From Anaerostipes sp. (GTDB lineage: Bacteria > Bacillota > Clostridia > Lachnospirales > Lachnospiraceae): 64,000 bases of DNA. Of this stretch, positions 45,033 through 53,247 are shown piece after piece (position 1 is the first letter of the stretch; each line of letters begins with the position of its first letter). Made by a program: the position numbers and the translations under genes. The notes under the pieces were generated by a model. That model worked only from the letters and a program-made list of their open reading frames with translations. It ran no database searches and had not been told where the DNA came from. The stretch spans positions 20,556-84,555 of the forward strand of contig JAQVEG010000007.1 of the NCBI GenBank assembly GCA_028697725.1. Direction: 5' to 3'.

Positions 45033-45923
45033 ATGGAAATAAGAGTGCTTCGTTATTTTCTGACAGTAGTCAGGGAGGAAAGCATTACAAAGGCTTCTGA
45101 AATTTTACATATTACCCAGCCAACGCTTTCGCGTCAACTGGCTCAGATGGAGGAAGAAATTGGTGTGAAGCTATTCCACCGGGGAAATCGGAAAATTAAA
45201 TTAACAAATGAGGGAATCCTTCTTCGCCGCCGTGCAGAAGAAATTTTACAGCTGGTGGATAAAACAGAAAAGGAATTAGTAGAGCAGGAAGAACAGGTGG
45301 AAGGGAAAATTTCTATTGGCTGTGGAGAAATGGCTGCGGTACAGGTTTTGCCAAAACTGATGGAGATCTTCCGACAAAAATATCCACGAGTCAACTTTGA
45401 TATTTTTACGGCTACGGCAGATTTGGTAAAGGAACAGATGGAAAAGGGACTTTTGGATATTGGCTTGCTCCTTGAGCCCATTGACATTGAAAAGTACGAT
45501 TTTATACGTTTGCAGATAAAAGAAAGATGGGTGGTTCTAATGCGCCCAGATGCTCCACTCTCCGAGAAGGAAGCAGTAACTGCAAAAGACTTGTCTACAT
45601 TGCCCTTGATTCTTCCACGGCGTATGAATGTACAGAATGAACTATCAAGCTGGTTTGGCAACTATTATGATAAGCTAGATGTTGTTTTTACTAGCAATTT
45701 GAGTACCAACAGTGCAATTATGGTTGATGGCGGATTGGCATATTCGATTGTAATTGAAGGTGCAGTACCCTTCTGGGATCAATCGAAGATTACATATAGG
45801 CCGCTTATCCCTCCGCTTACAGCGACCAGTGTACTAGCATGGAAACGGGGACAGCCATTTAGCCCGGCGACCACAAAATTTATTAAACACATTCAATGCC
45901 TTTTAGGCATTGGTGAACCATAA
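45033..45923 (+). CDS. LysR-family transcriptional regulator
   Basis: The 296-residue protein has the LysR N-terminal helix-turn-helix (MEIRVLRYFLTVVREESITK, then ITQPTLSRQLAQMEEEIGVKLF) and a periplasmic-binding-like effector domain. ATG 45033 follows GGAGGTGGA; the upstream GTG is part of that ribosome site. It runs in the same direction as the flavodoxin/DUF4405/MATE genes, and a promoter with an ACAAT-A-ATTGT palindrome lies between them, so it probably activates them. Confidence 0.9.
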   Translation: MEIRVLRYFLTVVREESITKASEILHITQPTLSRQLAQMEEEIGVKLFHRGNRKIKLTNEGILLRRRAEEILQLVDKTEKELVEQEEQVEGKISIGCGEMAAVQVLPKLMEIFRQKYPRVNFDIFTATADLVKEQMEKGLLDIGLLLEPIDIEKYDFIRLQIKERWVVLMRPDAPLSEKEAVTAKDLSTLPLILPRRMNVQNELSSWFGNYYDKLDVVFTSNLSTNSAIMVDGGLAYSIVIEGAVPFWDQSKITYRPLIPPLTATSVLAWKRGQPFSPATTKFIKHIQCLLGIGEP

Positions 45924-45934
45924 AAACTAAGTAT

Positions 45935-45963
45935 TTGATATACAATAATTGTCCCAATATAAT
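45935..45963 (+). promoter_or_regulatory. Promoter of the flavodoxin-DUF4405-MATE cassette
   Basis: TTGATA and TATAAT are 17 bp apart. The spacer holds the perfect palindrome ACAAT-A-ATTGT (45942-45952). Confidence 0.75.
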
Positions 45964-46014
45964 GTAGGTGTAGAGATAGAGCATATGCTTTAATTTCTGC
46001 ACCTACATTTTTTT
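45961..46014 (+). terminator. Terminator of the LysR gene overlapping the next promoter
   Basis: AATGTAGGTG pairs perfectly with CACCTACATT, with an inner GAGCATATGCTT hairpin, followed by seven T residues. The 5' arm overlaps the -10 box of the next promoter, so only read-through RNA from LysR can fold the hairpin. Confidence 0.8.
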
Positions 46015-46042
46015 GTTGGCAAAATAAAAGACGGAGGATTTT

Positions 46043-46660
46043 ATGATGAAAAAAATAATTACGAGTTTACTTTCTATGGTTATAATATTAGGTCTTGCGG
46101 CTTGTGGTAATTCAGCAAGTCAGTCGGCGAAGCCGTCTACGGAAGAAACCAATGAGTCCAAAGTGGAGGGAAACAAAGTTCTGGTTGTTTACTTCTCTGC
46201 TACGAATACTACAAAGGGTGTAGCGGAATATATTGCGAACGGTTTAAATGCAGATATTTATGAAATTGTTCCCAAAGATTCTTACACAGAAGCAGATCTT
46301 GATTACAACGATGACAATAGTCGTTCTACTATGGAAATGAATGACCCAGATGCTCGTCCTGCTATTTCGGGCAGTGTGAAAAACATGGAGCAGTATACAA
46401 CGGTATTTATCGGTTATCCCATCTGGTGGGGAGAAGCACCGAGAATTATCAACACTTTTGTAGAAAGCTATGATTTCTCTGGAAAGACCATTGTGCCTTT
46501 CTGTACTTCTGGCGGCAGTGGTATGGGTTCTAGTGCAACTAATTTAGAAGAGCTCACAAGTGGTGCAAAATGGCTTTCCGGCAGACGCTTAAACGGCAGT
46601 GATTCACAGGATACGGTGATGGAATGGGTAAATAGCCTTGGCTTGAAGTTTGAATCATAA
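46043..46660 (+). CDS. Exported flavodoxin-like lipoprotein
   Basis: The 205-residue protein begins with a lipoprotein signal peptide (KKIITSLL, hydrophobic core, lipobox LAAC at residue ~21) and a Ser/Thr-rich linker. The flavodoxin domain follows: VLVVYFSATNTTKGVAEYIA binds FMN phosphate, and IGYPIWWGEAPRI and VPFCTSGGSGMG are the other two FMN loops (Flavodoxin_4 type). Flavodoxins are usually cytoplasmic, so an anchored extracellular one is notable. GGAGG precedes the ATG. It is followed 49 bases later by a DUF4405 membrane protein, which could supply electrons across the membrane. Confidence 0.87.
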   Translation: MMKKIITSLLSMVIILGLAACGNSASQSAKPSTEETNESKVEGNKVLVVYFSATNTTKGVAEYIANGLNADIYEIVPKDSYTEADLDYNDDNSRSTMEMNDPDARPAISGSVKNMEQYTTVFIGYPIWWGEAPRIINTFVESYDFSGKTIVPFCTSGGSGMGSSATNLEELTSGAKWLSGRRLNGSDSQDTVMEWVNSLGLKFES

Positions 46661-46709
46661 TTAAAGTATCAGACAAAGGGTTGCATATTAAAGGGAGGAG
46701 GAAAGTTCT

Positions 46710-47420
46710 TTGAAGCCAAGAATGAAAATAAAAATAGTGATTGACCTTCTGATGACGGTGCTGCTCCTTCTTCTAATGTCCTGTCAAATTACAGGTCAGG
46801 AGCTTCATGAGTGGATAGGTGCAGGAATGATTGTGTTGTTTCTGTTGCATAATATCTTGAACATCCGATGGTATGGGAACCTATTCAAAGGAAAATATAC
46901 CTTGCTACGCGTACTGCAGGTACTCATCAACATAAGTGTTCTTGCCTCCATGCTGTGTTTAGGGTTCAGTGGAATTGTGTTGTCTCGCTACGTGTTTGCA
47001 GAATTACCCATTGGGGGACCAATGGCAACTGCGAGAACTATGCATCTGGCAGCGTCCTATTGGGGATTTGTGCTGATGAGCATTCACTTAGGTTTTCACT
47101 GGAGCATGATTCTTGGAATGTTTCGCAGATTAAGGAGCGAAAAGAAAATGTCTGCCGTATTTGTATGGTTGATGCGTTTTGCAGCAATTTGTATCGCTGG
47201 GTATGGAGCCTACTGTTTTTACAGTGCAGGTATTGTTTCTTATATGTTTTTGAAACAAGAGTTTGTATTCTTTGATTTTGAACAGAGTGCTGTATCCGTG
47301 TTTGCAGAGTACATTGCTATGATGGGATTATGGGTTTTTATCAGTCTTTATGCCATAAAAGGGCTTATGATACTTACATCGAAAAAAGAAAGAACAGAGA
47401 TAGAGCATGAAGTCGGTTAA
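46710..47420 (+). CDS. DUF4405 membrane protein, probable di-haem cytochrome b-like
   Basis: The 236-residue protein has about six membrane helices. Two helices each have paired His 14 residues apart (His33/His47 and His112/His126), with His130 nearby, the pattern of di-haem four-helix cytochromes. All these positions are identical in the paralogue at 57.4 kb. The start is TTG 46710, eight bases after GGGAGGAGG; the first ATG is 12 bases on. It is translationally grouped with the lipoprotein flavodoxin upstream and a MATE exporter downstream. Electron transfer to the outer-face flavodoxin is an inference. Confidence 0.8.
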   Translation: MKPRMKIKIVIDLLMTVLLLLLMSCQITGQELHEWIGAGMIVLFLLHNILNIRWYGNLFKGKYTLLRVLQVLINISVLASMLCLGFSGIVLSRYVFAELPIGGPMATARTMHLAASYWGFVLMSIHLGFHWSMILGMFRRLRSEKKMSAVFVWLMRFAAICIAGYGAYCFYSAGIVSYMFLKQEFVFFDFEQSAVSVFAEYIAMMGLWVFISLYAIKGLMILTSKKERTEIEHEVG

Positions 47421-47447
47421 AATGAGTCTGCGAGGAGGGAGACAGAT

Positions 47448-48773
47448 GTGTTTACAAATGCGCAATTAAGGAAAATGATTATACCTCTGTTCTTTGAGCA
47501 GATGCTGGTATTGATGGTTGGACTTGCAGATACCCTTGTAGTCAGCTATGTAGGAGAGGCAGCGGTATCAGGGGTGGCACTTGTCAATCAGTTCAACACA
47601 ATTTTAATTTACTTGTTCACAGCATTGGCTTCAGGCGGTGCTGTTGTAATCAGTCAGTATATTGGTAAAAAAGCCAATGGTTCTGCGGGGAAATCTGCCA
47701 GTCAGCTTCTGTCCTTTTCTGCGATTTTTTCAACGCTGGCTGCTGTGGTGGTTCTGATTGGAAACGAAAGCATACTTTGTCTGCTGTTTGGTAAGGTAGA
47801 AGTTTCCGTGATGCAGGCTTGTGTTACATATCTCAGGATTTCAGCATATTCATATCCAGCACTGGCGGTTTACAACGCCGGTGCTGCTCTTTTTCGCAGC
47901 ATTGGAAAAACCAGTGTAACCATGTATTTGTCAATCGTGTCTAATACAATCAATGTCGTTGGGAATCTCATAGGTGTCTTTGTACTGCATCGAGGCGTGG
48001 CAGGTGTTGCATACGCTTCTCTTTTGGCAAGGACTTTTTCAGCCGTTGGGATTACTGTTCTGTGTTTTCGGGAGAAAAATGGGGTATTTTATCGCATGCA
48101 ATGGATTTTCCAGTGGAAGCAGAAGCTTATGAAGCAAATATTGAAAATCGCTATTCCAAATGGAATGGAAAATGGTGTGTTCCAGTTGGTAAAAGTTGCA
48201 CTCAGCAGTATTGTTGCATTATTTGGAACATATCAGATTGCAGCAAATGGAGTAGCGCAAACCATCTGGTCGTTGGCTGCTTTGGCTGGGGTCGCTATGG
48301 GACCGGTGTTTATTACAGTTATTGGGCAGTGCATGGGAAACGGAGATATAGAAGCTGCGGATTATTATTTTAAGAAATTGACAAAGATTACCCTTTTACT
48401 TTCAGCGGTATGGAACCTGTTGGTTTTTCTTTTAACGCCATTGCTTATGCGTTTCTATGCATTGGAGGCGGAAACAAAACAGCTTGTGATTCTACTTGTC
48501 CTGATTCATAACTTTTTCAATGCTGTTGCTTTTCCATTTTCGGGTGCGTTCAGCAATGGGCTGAGAGCTGCGGGGGATGTGAAATTCACCATGTATGTTT
48601 CGGTTATATCCACTATAGCGATGCGCCTGCTGTTGTCATGGCTTTTTGGAGTTGTTCTGCAAATGGGTGTGATTGGGATTGCCATTGCAATGGTGTGTGA
48701 TTGGGTGGTTCGAGCGGTCATATTGATTTGGCGACAGAAATCCGGGAAATGGAAAACATTTCAGGTGATATAA
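47448..48773 (+). CDS. MATE-family efflux transporter
   Basis: The 441-residue protein has 12 hydrophobic segments in two repeats and the MATE patterns MIIPLFFEQMLVLMVGLADT and ASGGAVVISQYIGKK. MATE proteins export cationic or other small compounds with Na+ or H+. The start is GTG, eight bases behind GAGGAGGGA. It is 27 bases downstream of the DUF4405 gene and completes the LysR-linked cassette. The cargo is unknown; an oxidised redox-active compound would fit the neighbours. Confidence 0.9.
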   Translation: MFTNAQLRKMIIPLFFEQMLVLMVGLADTLVVSYVGEAAVSGVALVNQFNTILIYLFTALASGGAVVISQYIGKKANGSAGKSASQLLSFSAIFSTLAAVVVLIGNESILCLLFGKVEVSVMQACVTYLRISAYSYPALAVYNAGAALFRSIGKTSVTMYLSIVSNTINVVGNLIGVFVLHRGVAGVAYASLLARTFSAVGITVLCFREKNGVFYRMQWIFQWKQKLMKQILKIAIPNGMENGVFQLVKVALSSIVALFGTYQIAANGVAQTIWSLAALAGVAMGPVFITVIGQCMGNGDIEAADYYFKKLTKITLLLSAVWNLLVFLLTPLLMRFYALEAETKQLVILLVLIHNFFNAVAFPFSGAFSNGLRAAGDVKFTMYVSVISTIAMRLLLSWLFGVVLQMGVIGIAIAMVCDWVVRAVILIWRQKSGKWKTFQVI

Positions 48774-48953
48774 TAGTAGCACGTGAAGAGTGACATGCTC
48801 TCACTATACAGAAAGCAATAGAACTATAAAAAACGAGAAAGCGAGAAAATAGATGATATATACTGGAAATATAATGGTTGGGAGAGTATAATATAAGGTG
48901 TTAAATGAAGGTTGGATCGTGATAAAATTTTGGATACTGAAGAGGTAAGATGT

Positions 48954-49541
48954 ATGTTAAGAATGAACCCAAAAAAATCTGATAAAAATGGTTTTACGTT
49001 AGTGGAATTGATTGTTGTTCTACTTATTCTCGGAATTCTTGTAGCATTGTTGGTTCCTGCCTTGACAGGATACATTGATCGGGCGAGAGCCAGCGATGCT
49101 ACTGCGAAAGCAAAACAGGTTGAGACAGCAGCGAAAGCGGCCAATGCCGAATGGTATGGACTAGGTCAGCCGGGGAATAGCGACAATGCATACAAGACAA
49201 ATATGGAAACTTTGATTGTTGAAAATCTGGATGGCGAAATCGGGAATCTACTGTCATTCACGAAGGCGACAGATAAAACCAAGAACGTGGTACAGGTTGC
49301 ATTCTCACCACAAGGTGGTCAGTGGGATCGATTCAGGAAGGCGTGCAAGGAAAATGGATATAAAAACTTTGTCCAGGTGTGGATGCATAAAGTCGTTGGA
49401 AATCTCTATAAGATTGATAAGACAATAGATGCAGTCTATTACATCTCTGAAGACGGGAATACGGCAGTCAGGATGGTGTTTTCAAAAGGAACGAAACTTG
49501 GGGACGTAGGAGTTGATTGGACAGATATGAGAACCTATTAA
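48954..49541 (+). CDS. Type IV prepilin-like protein
   Basis: The 195-residue protein begins with a short leader MLRMNPKKSDKNG directly followed by FTLVELIVVLLILGILVA, the class III signal peptide cleaved before Phe by a prepilin peptidase, with Glu5 present. The rest is a soluble C-terminal domain with no family I recognise. AGAGG lies upstream of ATG 48954. No other pilus genes (ATPase, PilC-like, peptidase) are in the window, so assembly must rely on genes elsewhere, or it is an orphan pseudopilin. A strong terminator follows. Confidence 0.85.
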   Translation: MLRMNPKKSDKNGFTLVELIVVLLILGILVALLVPALTGYIDRARASDATAKAKQVETAAKAANAEWYGLGQPGNSDNAYKTNMETLIVENLDGEIGNLLSFTKATDKTKNVVQVAFSPQGGQWDRFRKACKENGYKNFVQVWMHKVVGNLYKIDKTIDAVYYISEDGNTAVRMVFSKGTKLGDVGVDWTDMRTY

Positions 49542-49565
49542 AAATATGGTGATATGAATTTTGAA

Positions 49566-49613
49566 TAAGAACCACAGGGCATGTTAGATATGAAAACATG
49601 CCCTGTGGTTCTT
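49566..49613. terminator. Bidirectional terminator
   Basis: AGAACCACAGGGCATGTT pairs with AACATGCCCTGTGGTTCT, an 18-bp perfect stem. It lies between the convergent prepilin and TetR genes. Confidence 0.9.
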
Positions 49614-49630
49614 TAAAATATTGCTTAAAT

Positions 49631-50269
49631 TTATTGTAATTGATTGGTTAGGAGAAGCAGATCTTGAAAACATACTTTTTTCAAATCTCTTTGAGTATGA
49701 GGTCTGCCAGCAAGCGCCATAGCTTCTTTTTGGATTTTGGAATGAAATATATGAGGATATAAGCCATTGATGTAAATGAGAAACATATTAAGGAATTCAT
49801 CCTTAATATGTTCGTCTTGCTTAGGAAAGAAACAATCTATTTCAGATTTGAATGCATCCAAAAACTGATAGACTGTCTTCTTGAATTCCACAAGACGTTC
49901 CAAGCGTGTATTATTTTCTATAGTGTTTAAGTGAACAGCAAGTAATTCCAATAAGATAGTCCGATCGCAAAGAGAGTCAGATAGCACTGTACAGAACTGC
50001 TCTCTGGTATGATTTTTTTCCATGGAACAACGATTTACTAAATCGGAATGCCACAGAGCAAATTCTTCTTTTAGAATATCTAAGAAAATCTCTTCTTTCG
50101 TTTTGTAGTAGCTGTATATTGCAGGTCTGGTAAAGGAAGTTATTTCAGATATTCCTTTAATTGTGACAGCATCATATCCGTCTTTTTCATATATTTCTTT
50201 ACAGGCAAGGATGATTTCATTTTGTCTGTTTTCTATTTGTTCTGGTGTTCTTGCACGTTGAAAATCCAT
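49631..50269 (-). CDS. TetR/AcrR-family transcriptional regulator
   Basis: The 212-residue protein has the N-terminal TetR helix-turn-helix (EIILACKEIYEKDGYDAVTI, then ISEITSFTRPAIYSYYKTKEEIF split after the turn), and an all-helical ligand-binding part. It is divergent from a flavodoxin-SDR operon whose promoter carries three ACAC-N-GTGT sites, so it very likely represses that operon and itself. The ligand is unknown. Confidence 0.92.
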   Translation of the reverse strand: MDFQRARTPEQIENRQNEIILACKEIYEKDGYDAVTIKGISEITSFTRPAIYSYYKTKEEIFLDILKEEFALWHSDLVNRCSMEKNHTREQFCTVLSDSLCDRTILLELLAVHLNTIENNTRLERLVEFKKTVYQFLDAFKSEIDCFFPKQDEHIKDEFLNMFLIYINGLYPHIFHSKIQKEAMALAGRPHTQRDLKKVCFQDLLLLTNQLQ

Positions 50270-50348
50270 ACTGTGTTGGCTCCTTTATTATTTCAAATCC
50301 ATCTAATATGTTCATTATAAGAAAAAATTGTGTACAAGTCAATAACAA

Positions 50349-50418
50349 ACACTGTGTAAAATAATAATTGACACTGTGTAAAATGAATGCTATACTGTGA
50401 TTAAATTACACGGTGTAA
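50349..50418 (+). promoter_or_regulatory. Promoter with three TetR operator sites
   Basis: A near-consensus promoter, TTGACA (50368-50373) and TATACT (50391-50396), has a 17-bp spacer. ACACTGTGTA occurs at 50349-50358 and 50371-50380, and TTACAC-G-GTGTAA at 50406-50418, so sites lie before, within and after the core promoter. Confidence 0.85.
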
Positions 50419-50467
50419 GATAAAGAAGAATCAAGACAAAAAAATTAAACGATGGAGGATTAGAATC

Positions 50468-50980
50468 ATGAGAGAACTTATTTTGTATTACTCACGAGCA
50501 GCAGAAAATTATTTTGGAGGAAGTCTGAAGTACATTGAGAAAGGAAATACGGAGGTGGTTGCAGAGAAGTTGGTAGCCATTACCGGAGGGTCACTGTTTC
50601 ATGTAAAACCAGTTACCCCTTACTCGGATAATTACAATGCCTGTATTGAGCAGGCACAGAAGGATCTTCGCAGCAATGCACGTCCGGCAGTAAAAGATAT
50701 ACCGGACAACATAGAACAATACGACTTAATTACAGTAATGTACCCGAATTACTGGGGAACGATGCCGATGCATATGTTCACGGTATTGGAACAGATTGAT
50801 TTAAAAGGGAAAACAGTCCGCGCAGTCTGTACCCATGAAGGAAGTGGTATGGGCAGAAGTGAGAGTGATTTGAAAAAGCTTTGTTTTGGTGCGAAGTTCA
50901 AAAAGGGTTTGGCGATTCAGGGAAGTAGTGTTTCAAGCTGTGATGAGTCTTTGAAGAAATGGAATGAAAGCACAAAATAA
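50468..50980 (+). CDS. Flavodoxin (cytoplasmic)
   Basis: The 170-residue protein has no signal peptide. It starts ELILYYSRAAENYFGG, followed by the second FMN loop VMYPNYWGTMPMHMF and third VCTHEGSGMGRS, a Flavodoxin_4-like fold. It likely carries FMN and works with the SDR oxidoreductase encoded 15 bases downstream. Expression should be derepressed from the TetR-controlled promoter. GGAGG precedes the ATG. Confidence 0.87.
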   Translation: MRELILYYSRAAENYFGGSLKYIEKGNTEVVAEKLVAITGGSLFHVKPVTPYSDNYNACIEQAQKDLRSNARPAVKDIPDNIEQYDLITVMYPNYWGTMPMHMFTVLEQIDLKGKTVRAVCTHEGSGMGRSESDLKKLCFGAKFKKGLAIQGSSVSSCDESLKKWNESTK

Positions 50981-50994
50981 TGGAGGAAATCAAA

Positions 50995-51831
50995 ATGGAA
51001 AAGAAAGAAGTAATGATTGTTACAGGTGCAGGGCAGCTTAGCATGGCGATTGCCAGACGCATGGGCTACGGAAAGAAAATCGTCATGGGTGATAAAAATA
51101 TAAAGAATGCAAAAGCGATTGCAGAAATCATGAATCATGCAGGGTTTGATGTGGAACCTGTGGAGATGGACTTATCATCCAGAGAATCCATTCTTGCATT
51201 AATTGCAAAAGCAGAAGAATATGGCGAAATTAAAATGCTTGTAAATGGAGCAGGCGTATCTCCAAGTCAGGCACCAATTGATGTGATTTTTAAAGTTGAT
51301 TTATATGGTACAGCCGTTCTTTTGGAAGAGGTTGGAAAGGTTATTGCAGAAGGTGGCGTAGGTATTACAATTTCCAGTCAGTCAGGACACAGAATGCCAC
51401 AGTTATCAGCGGCAGCTGACGAGCAACTGGCAATCACACCAACAGAAGAATTACTGAAATTAGAAATTTTACAGCCGGAGAATATCAAAGACACACTTCA
51501 TGCTTATCAGATGGCAAAGAGATGCAATGAAAAACGTGTTATGGGAGAAGCAGTAAAATGGGGTGCACGAGGAGCAAGAATCAATTCCATTTCGCCAGGA
51601 ATCATTGTCACTCCCCTTGCTATTGACGAGTTCAATGGTCCTCGTGGTGATTTCTACAAAAATATGTTTGCTAAATGCCCAGCAGGCAGACCGGGAACGG
51701 CAGATGAGGTTGCAAATGTAGCAGAACTTCTCATGAGTGATAAAGCGGCCTTTATCACAGGCGCAGATTTCTTGATTGATGGTGGCGCAACAGCAAGCTA
51801 TTTCTATGGATCATTGAAACCGGAGGCATAA
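50995..51831 (+). CDS. SDR-family oxidoreductase
   Basis: The 278-residue short-chain dehydrogenase has a glycine-rich start VTGAGQLSMAIARRMG, NGAG around residue 87, the catalytic Ser in ITISSQSGH and Tyr-Lys in YQMAKR, and the C-terminal SPGIIVTPL. ATG 50995 with GGAGG upstream is chosen over an ATG that overlaps the preceding stop. It is in the TetR-controlled operon. The substrate is unknown. Confidence 0.9.
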   Translation: MEKKEVMIVTGAGQLSMAIARRMGYGKKIVMGDKNIKNAKAIAEIMNHAGFDVEPVEMDLSSRESILALIAKAEEYGEIKMLVNGAGVSPSQAPIDVIFKVDLYGTAVLLEEVGKVIAEGGVGITISSQSGHRMPQLSAAADEQLAITPTEELLKLEILQPENIKDTLHAYQMAKRCNEKRVMGEAVKWGARGARINSISPGIIVTPLAIDEFNGPRGDFYKNMFAKCPAGRPGTADEVANVAELLMSDKAAFITGADFLIDGGATASYFYGSLKPEA

Positions 51832-51833
51832 TT

Positions 51834-51881
51834 ATGAATAAGGATGAATTGATGAAACAGATGAGAGTTACAACACTTTGA
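51834..51881 (+). pseudogene. Truncated gene start next to a dispersed repeat
   Basis: Fifteen codons (MNKDELMKQMRVTTL) follow the SDR gene directly and end in TGA eight bases before the 33-bp repeat copy B. The pattern suggests a gene cut off by recombination at the repeat. Confidence 0.4.
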
Positions 51882-51889
51882 AGTATTAG

Positions 51890-51922
51890 GGTGCACGACA
51901 TTTAACCGTGTCATGTAGAGAG
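51890..51922 (+). repeat. 33-bp dispersed direct repeat, copy B
   Basis: It matches 36164-36196 at 30 of 33 positions in the same orientation. The two copies enclose about 15.7 kb. Confidence 0.6.
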
Positions 51923-51961
51923 GATTGAGTTGATAAGAGGATCACAAACTTAAGAACATAT

Positions 51962-52903
51962 TTATGCCTTTGGATAGGAAGTTACTTTTTCCCAGTTTTC
52001 TGGAAATCCCATAATGTTAAGCAAATCATCATGAGAAATCTGTTGATTATTGCTAACAGCCTTTTCGATTAATTGACTGAGCTGAGATTCGTATCGCAGA
52101 AATTCCGAATTTGGCAATAAATAGAGAAAGGAAAGGACAACTGCAAAATAATCCCGTTTCCCGCGGAGATAATAATTGCCTTGCGTAGGAATGTCCAGTT
52201 TCTTATGCAGTGGAAAATCTGGAATATCCTTTTTTGCACATCTGTGAGAAAACATTCGTTCATTATGTGCACACAAATTTCGGTAATCGGTCAATACATC
52301 CAAAACCTGTCCTAATTGCTTTTCATTAACAGCAATATAGTCACGGCTTACGGCATACTGGATTTTAGGAAGTGACAGCTTATACATTTTTGATAATGTA
52401 CCAAAAGAAAGTGCATTTACCATTACCCAGAGAGGAACATTTCCATGAACTTTTTTATTGTGTTCAAGAAATGGATAGGATGACTGTTTGGTCAGCAGGG
52501 GAGAGAGGTGCTTTGTAATCAGACGGTTGATGGCATTGCTCTTTTTCTTTGTATTGTCATAGTTTGATGGATCCAGGTAGGCACTTTGCTGTTCACCGAA
52601 TTTGTCACAGAATGCATAACTGAGGGAAGAACGAATGTGTCGTTCAATATGTAAAAGATGGCGAAGCGTTAGCTCACGTAACTGTTCGTCAAACTGATAT
52701 AAGGCAAGAATATCCTGCAAGGTGGTACCGTCACGGTAGTTTTTGGTTGACGGATTTTTAAATAAATCCTTATACCCCGTGATTAAAGCGTAATAGCCAT
52801 CCTGCTGTAATATGGATTTGGCTTCATTTTCATCCGTAATCGTAAGATTTTTATCTCGGAGTTTTTGTATTTGTTGTTTGTAAGTCATGAATGGCTTTGG
52901 CAT
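51962..52903 (-). CDS. Abi_2 / AbiF-family abortive infection protein
   Basis: The 313-residue protein matches the Abi_2 (AbiD/AbiF) family from its N-terminus (YKQQIQKLRDKNLTITDENE, DGYYALITGYKDLF) to the HEPN-type motif RNLCAHNERMF near residue 208, which has the R-x4-H arrangement of HEPN ribonucleases. GGAGG lies before the ATG. A promoter, structured RNA and terminator precede it on the same strand, as described for abiF RNA loci. It should be a phage-defence or toxin-antitoxin effector. Confidence 0.88.
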   Translation of the reverse strand: MPKPFMTYKQQIQKLRDKNLTITDENEAKSILQQDGYYALITGYKDLFKNPSTKNYRDGTTLQDILALYQFDEQLRELTLRHLLHIERHIRSSLSYAFCDKFGEQQSAYLDPSNYDNTKKKSNAINRLITKHLSPLLTKQSSYPFLEHNKKVHGNVPLWVMVNALSFGTLSKMYKLSLPKIQYAVSRDYIAVNEKQLGQVLDVLTDYRNLCAHNERMFSHRCAKKDIPDFPLHKKLDIPTQGNYYLRGKRDYFAVVLSFLYLLPNSEFLRYESQLSQLIEKAVSNNQQISHDDLLNIMGFPENWEKVTSYPKA

Positions 52904-52925
52904 AAGTCACCTCCGTATAAATGTT

Positions 52926-52989
52926 AAAAGGAGCCCCCTCAGGGACTCCTCCAATCGCAGGCCTCGCAAGCTACTGCAATCTATTCACT
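52926..52989 (-). ncRNA. abiF-type small RNA upstream of the Abi gene
   Basis: On the minus strand the RNA would run from about 52989 to the T-run at 52929-52926. It can fold ATTGCAG...CTGCGAT (7 bp) enclosing GCTT-GCG-AGGC, then a terminator hairpin GGAGTCCC-TGA-GGGGGCTCC followed by TTTT. The gene start is 23 bases beyond. An abiF RNA motif is known upstream of Abi_2 genes, and this sequence has the expected promoter-RNA-terminator-gene order. I matched it by context and structure, not by a covariance model. Confidence 0.7.
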
Positions 52990-52995
52990 GAGGCA

Positions 52996-53024
52996 AGTAT
53001 AACGCATTTTCACAAAACAGTCAA
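52996..53024 (-). promoter_or_regulatory. Promoter of the abiF-type RNA
   Basis: On the minus strand TTGACT (53024-53019) and TATACT (53001-52996) are separated by 17 bp, giving a start at about 52989. Confidence 0.8.
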
Positions 53025-53164
53025 TGGGGATTTGGTGAAATCCCAAGCCAATGAGAAAGCGATATACAGTCCAGCTCATTATAGTATATGCAGAAAAAGA
53101 TGAAAAATCCGTGCTCTTCTCATGCCTTGAGCAGTAAGGACGAAGGTACAAGCGTACGGTTGTA

Positions 53165-53193
53165 TTGAAATTCCTATAAAAACATATTATAAT
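53165..53193 (+). promoter_or_regulatory. Promoter of the small XRE gene
   Basis: TTGAAA and TATAAT are separated by 17 bp. The RNA would have a leader of about 50 bases. Confidence 0.7.
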
Positions 53194-53247
53194 AAATTAT
53201 CTCAAAAATGTTGGAAATAGTCGATTGATTTAATAGGAGAAAATAGT

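Noticed and set aside
46868..47275. 135-codon frame inside the DUF4405 gene
   Set aside because: It is an alternative frame of a well-supported membrane protein, with no start signal of its own.
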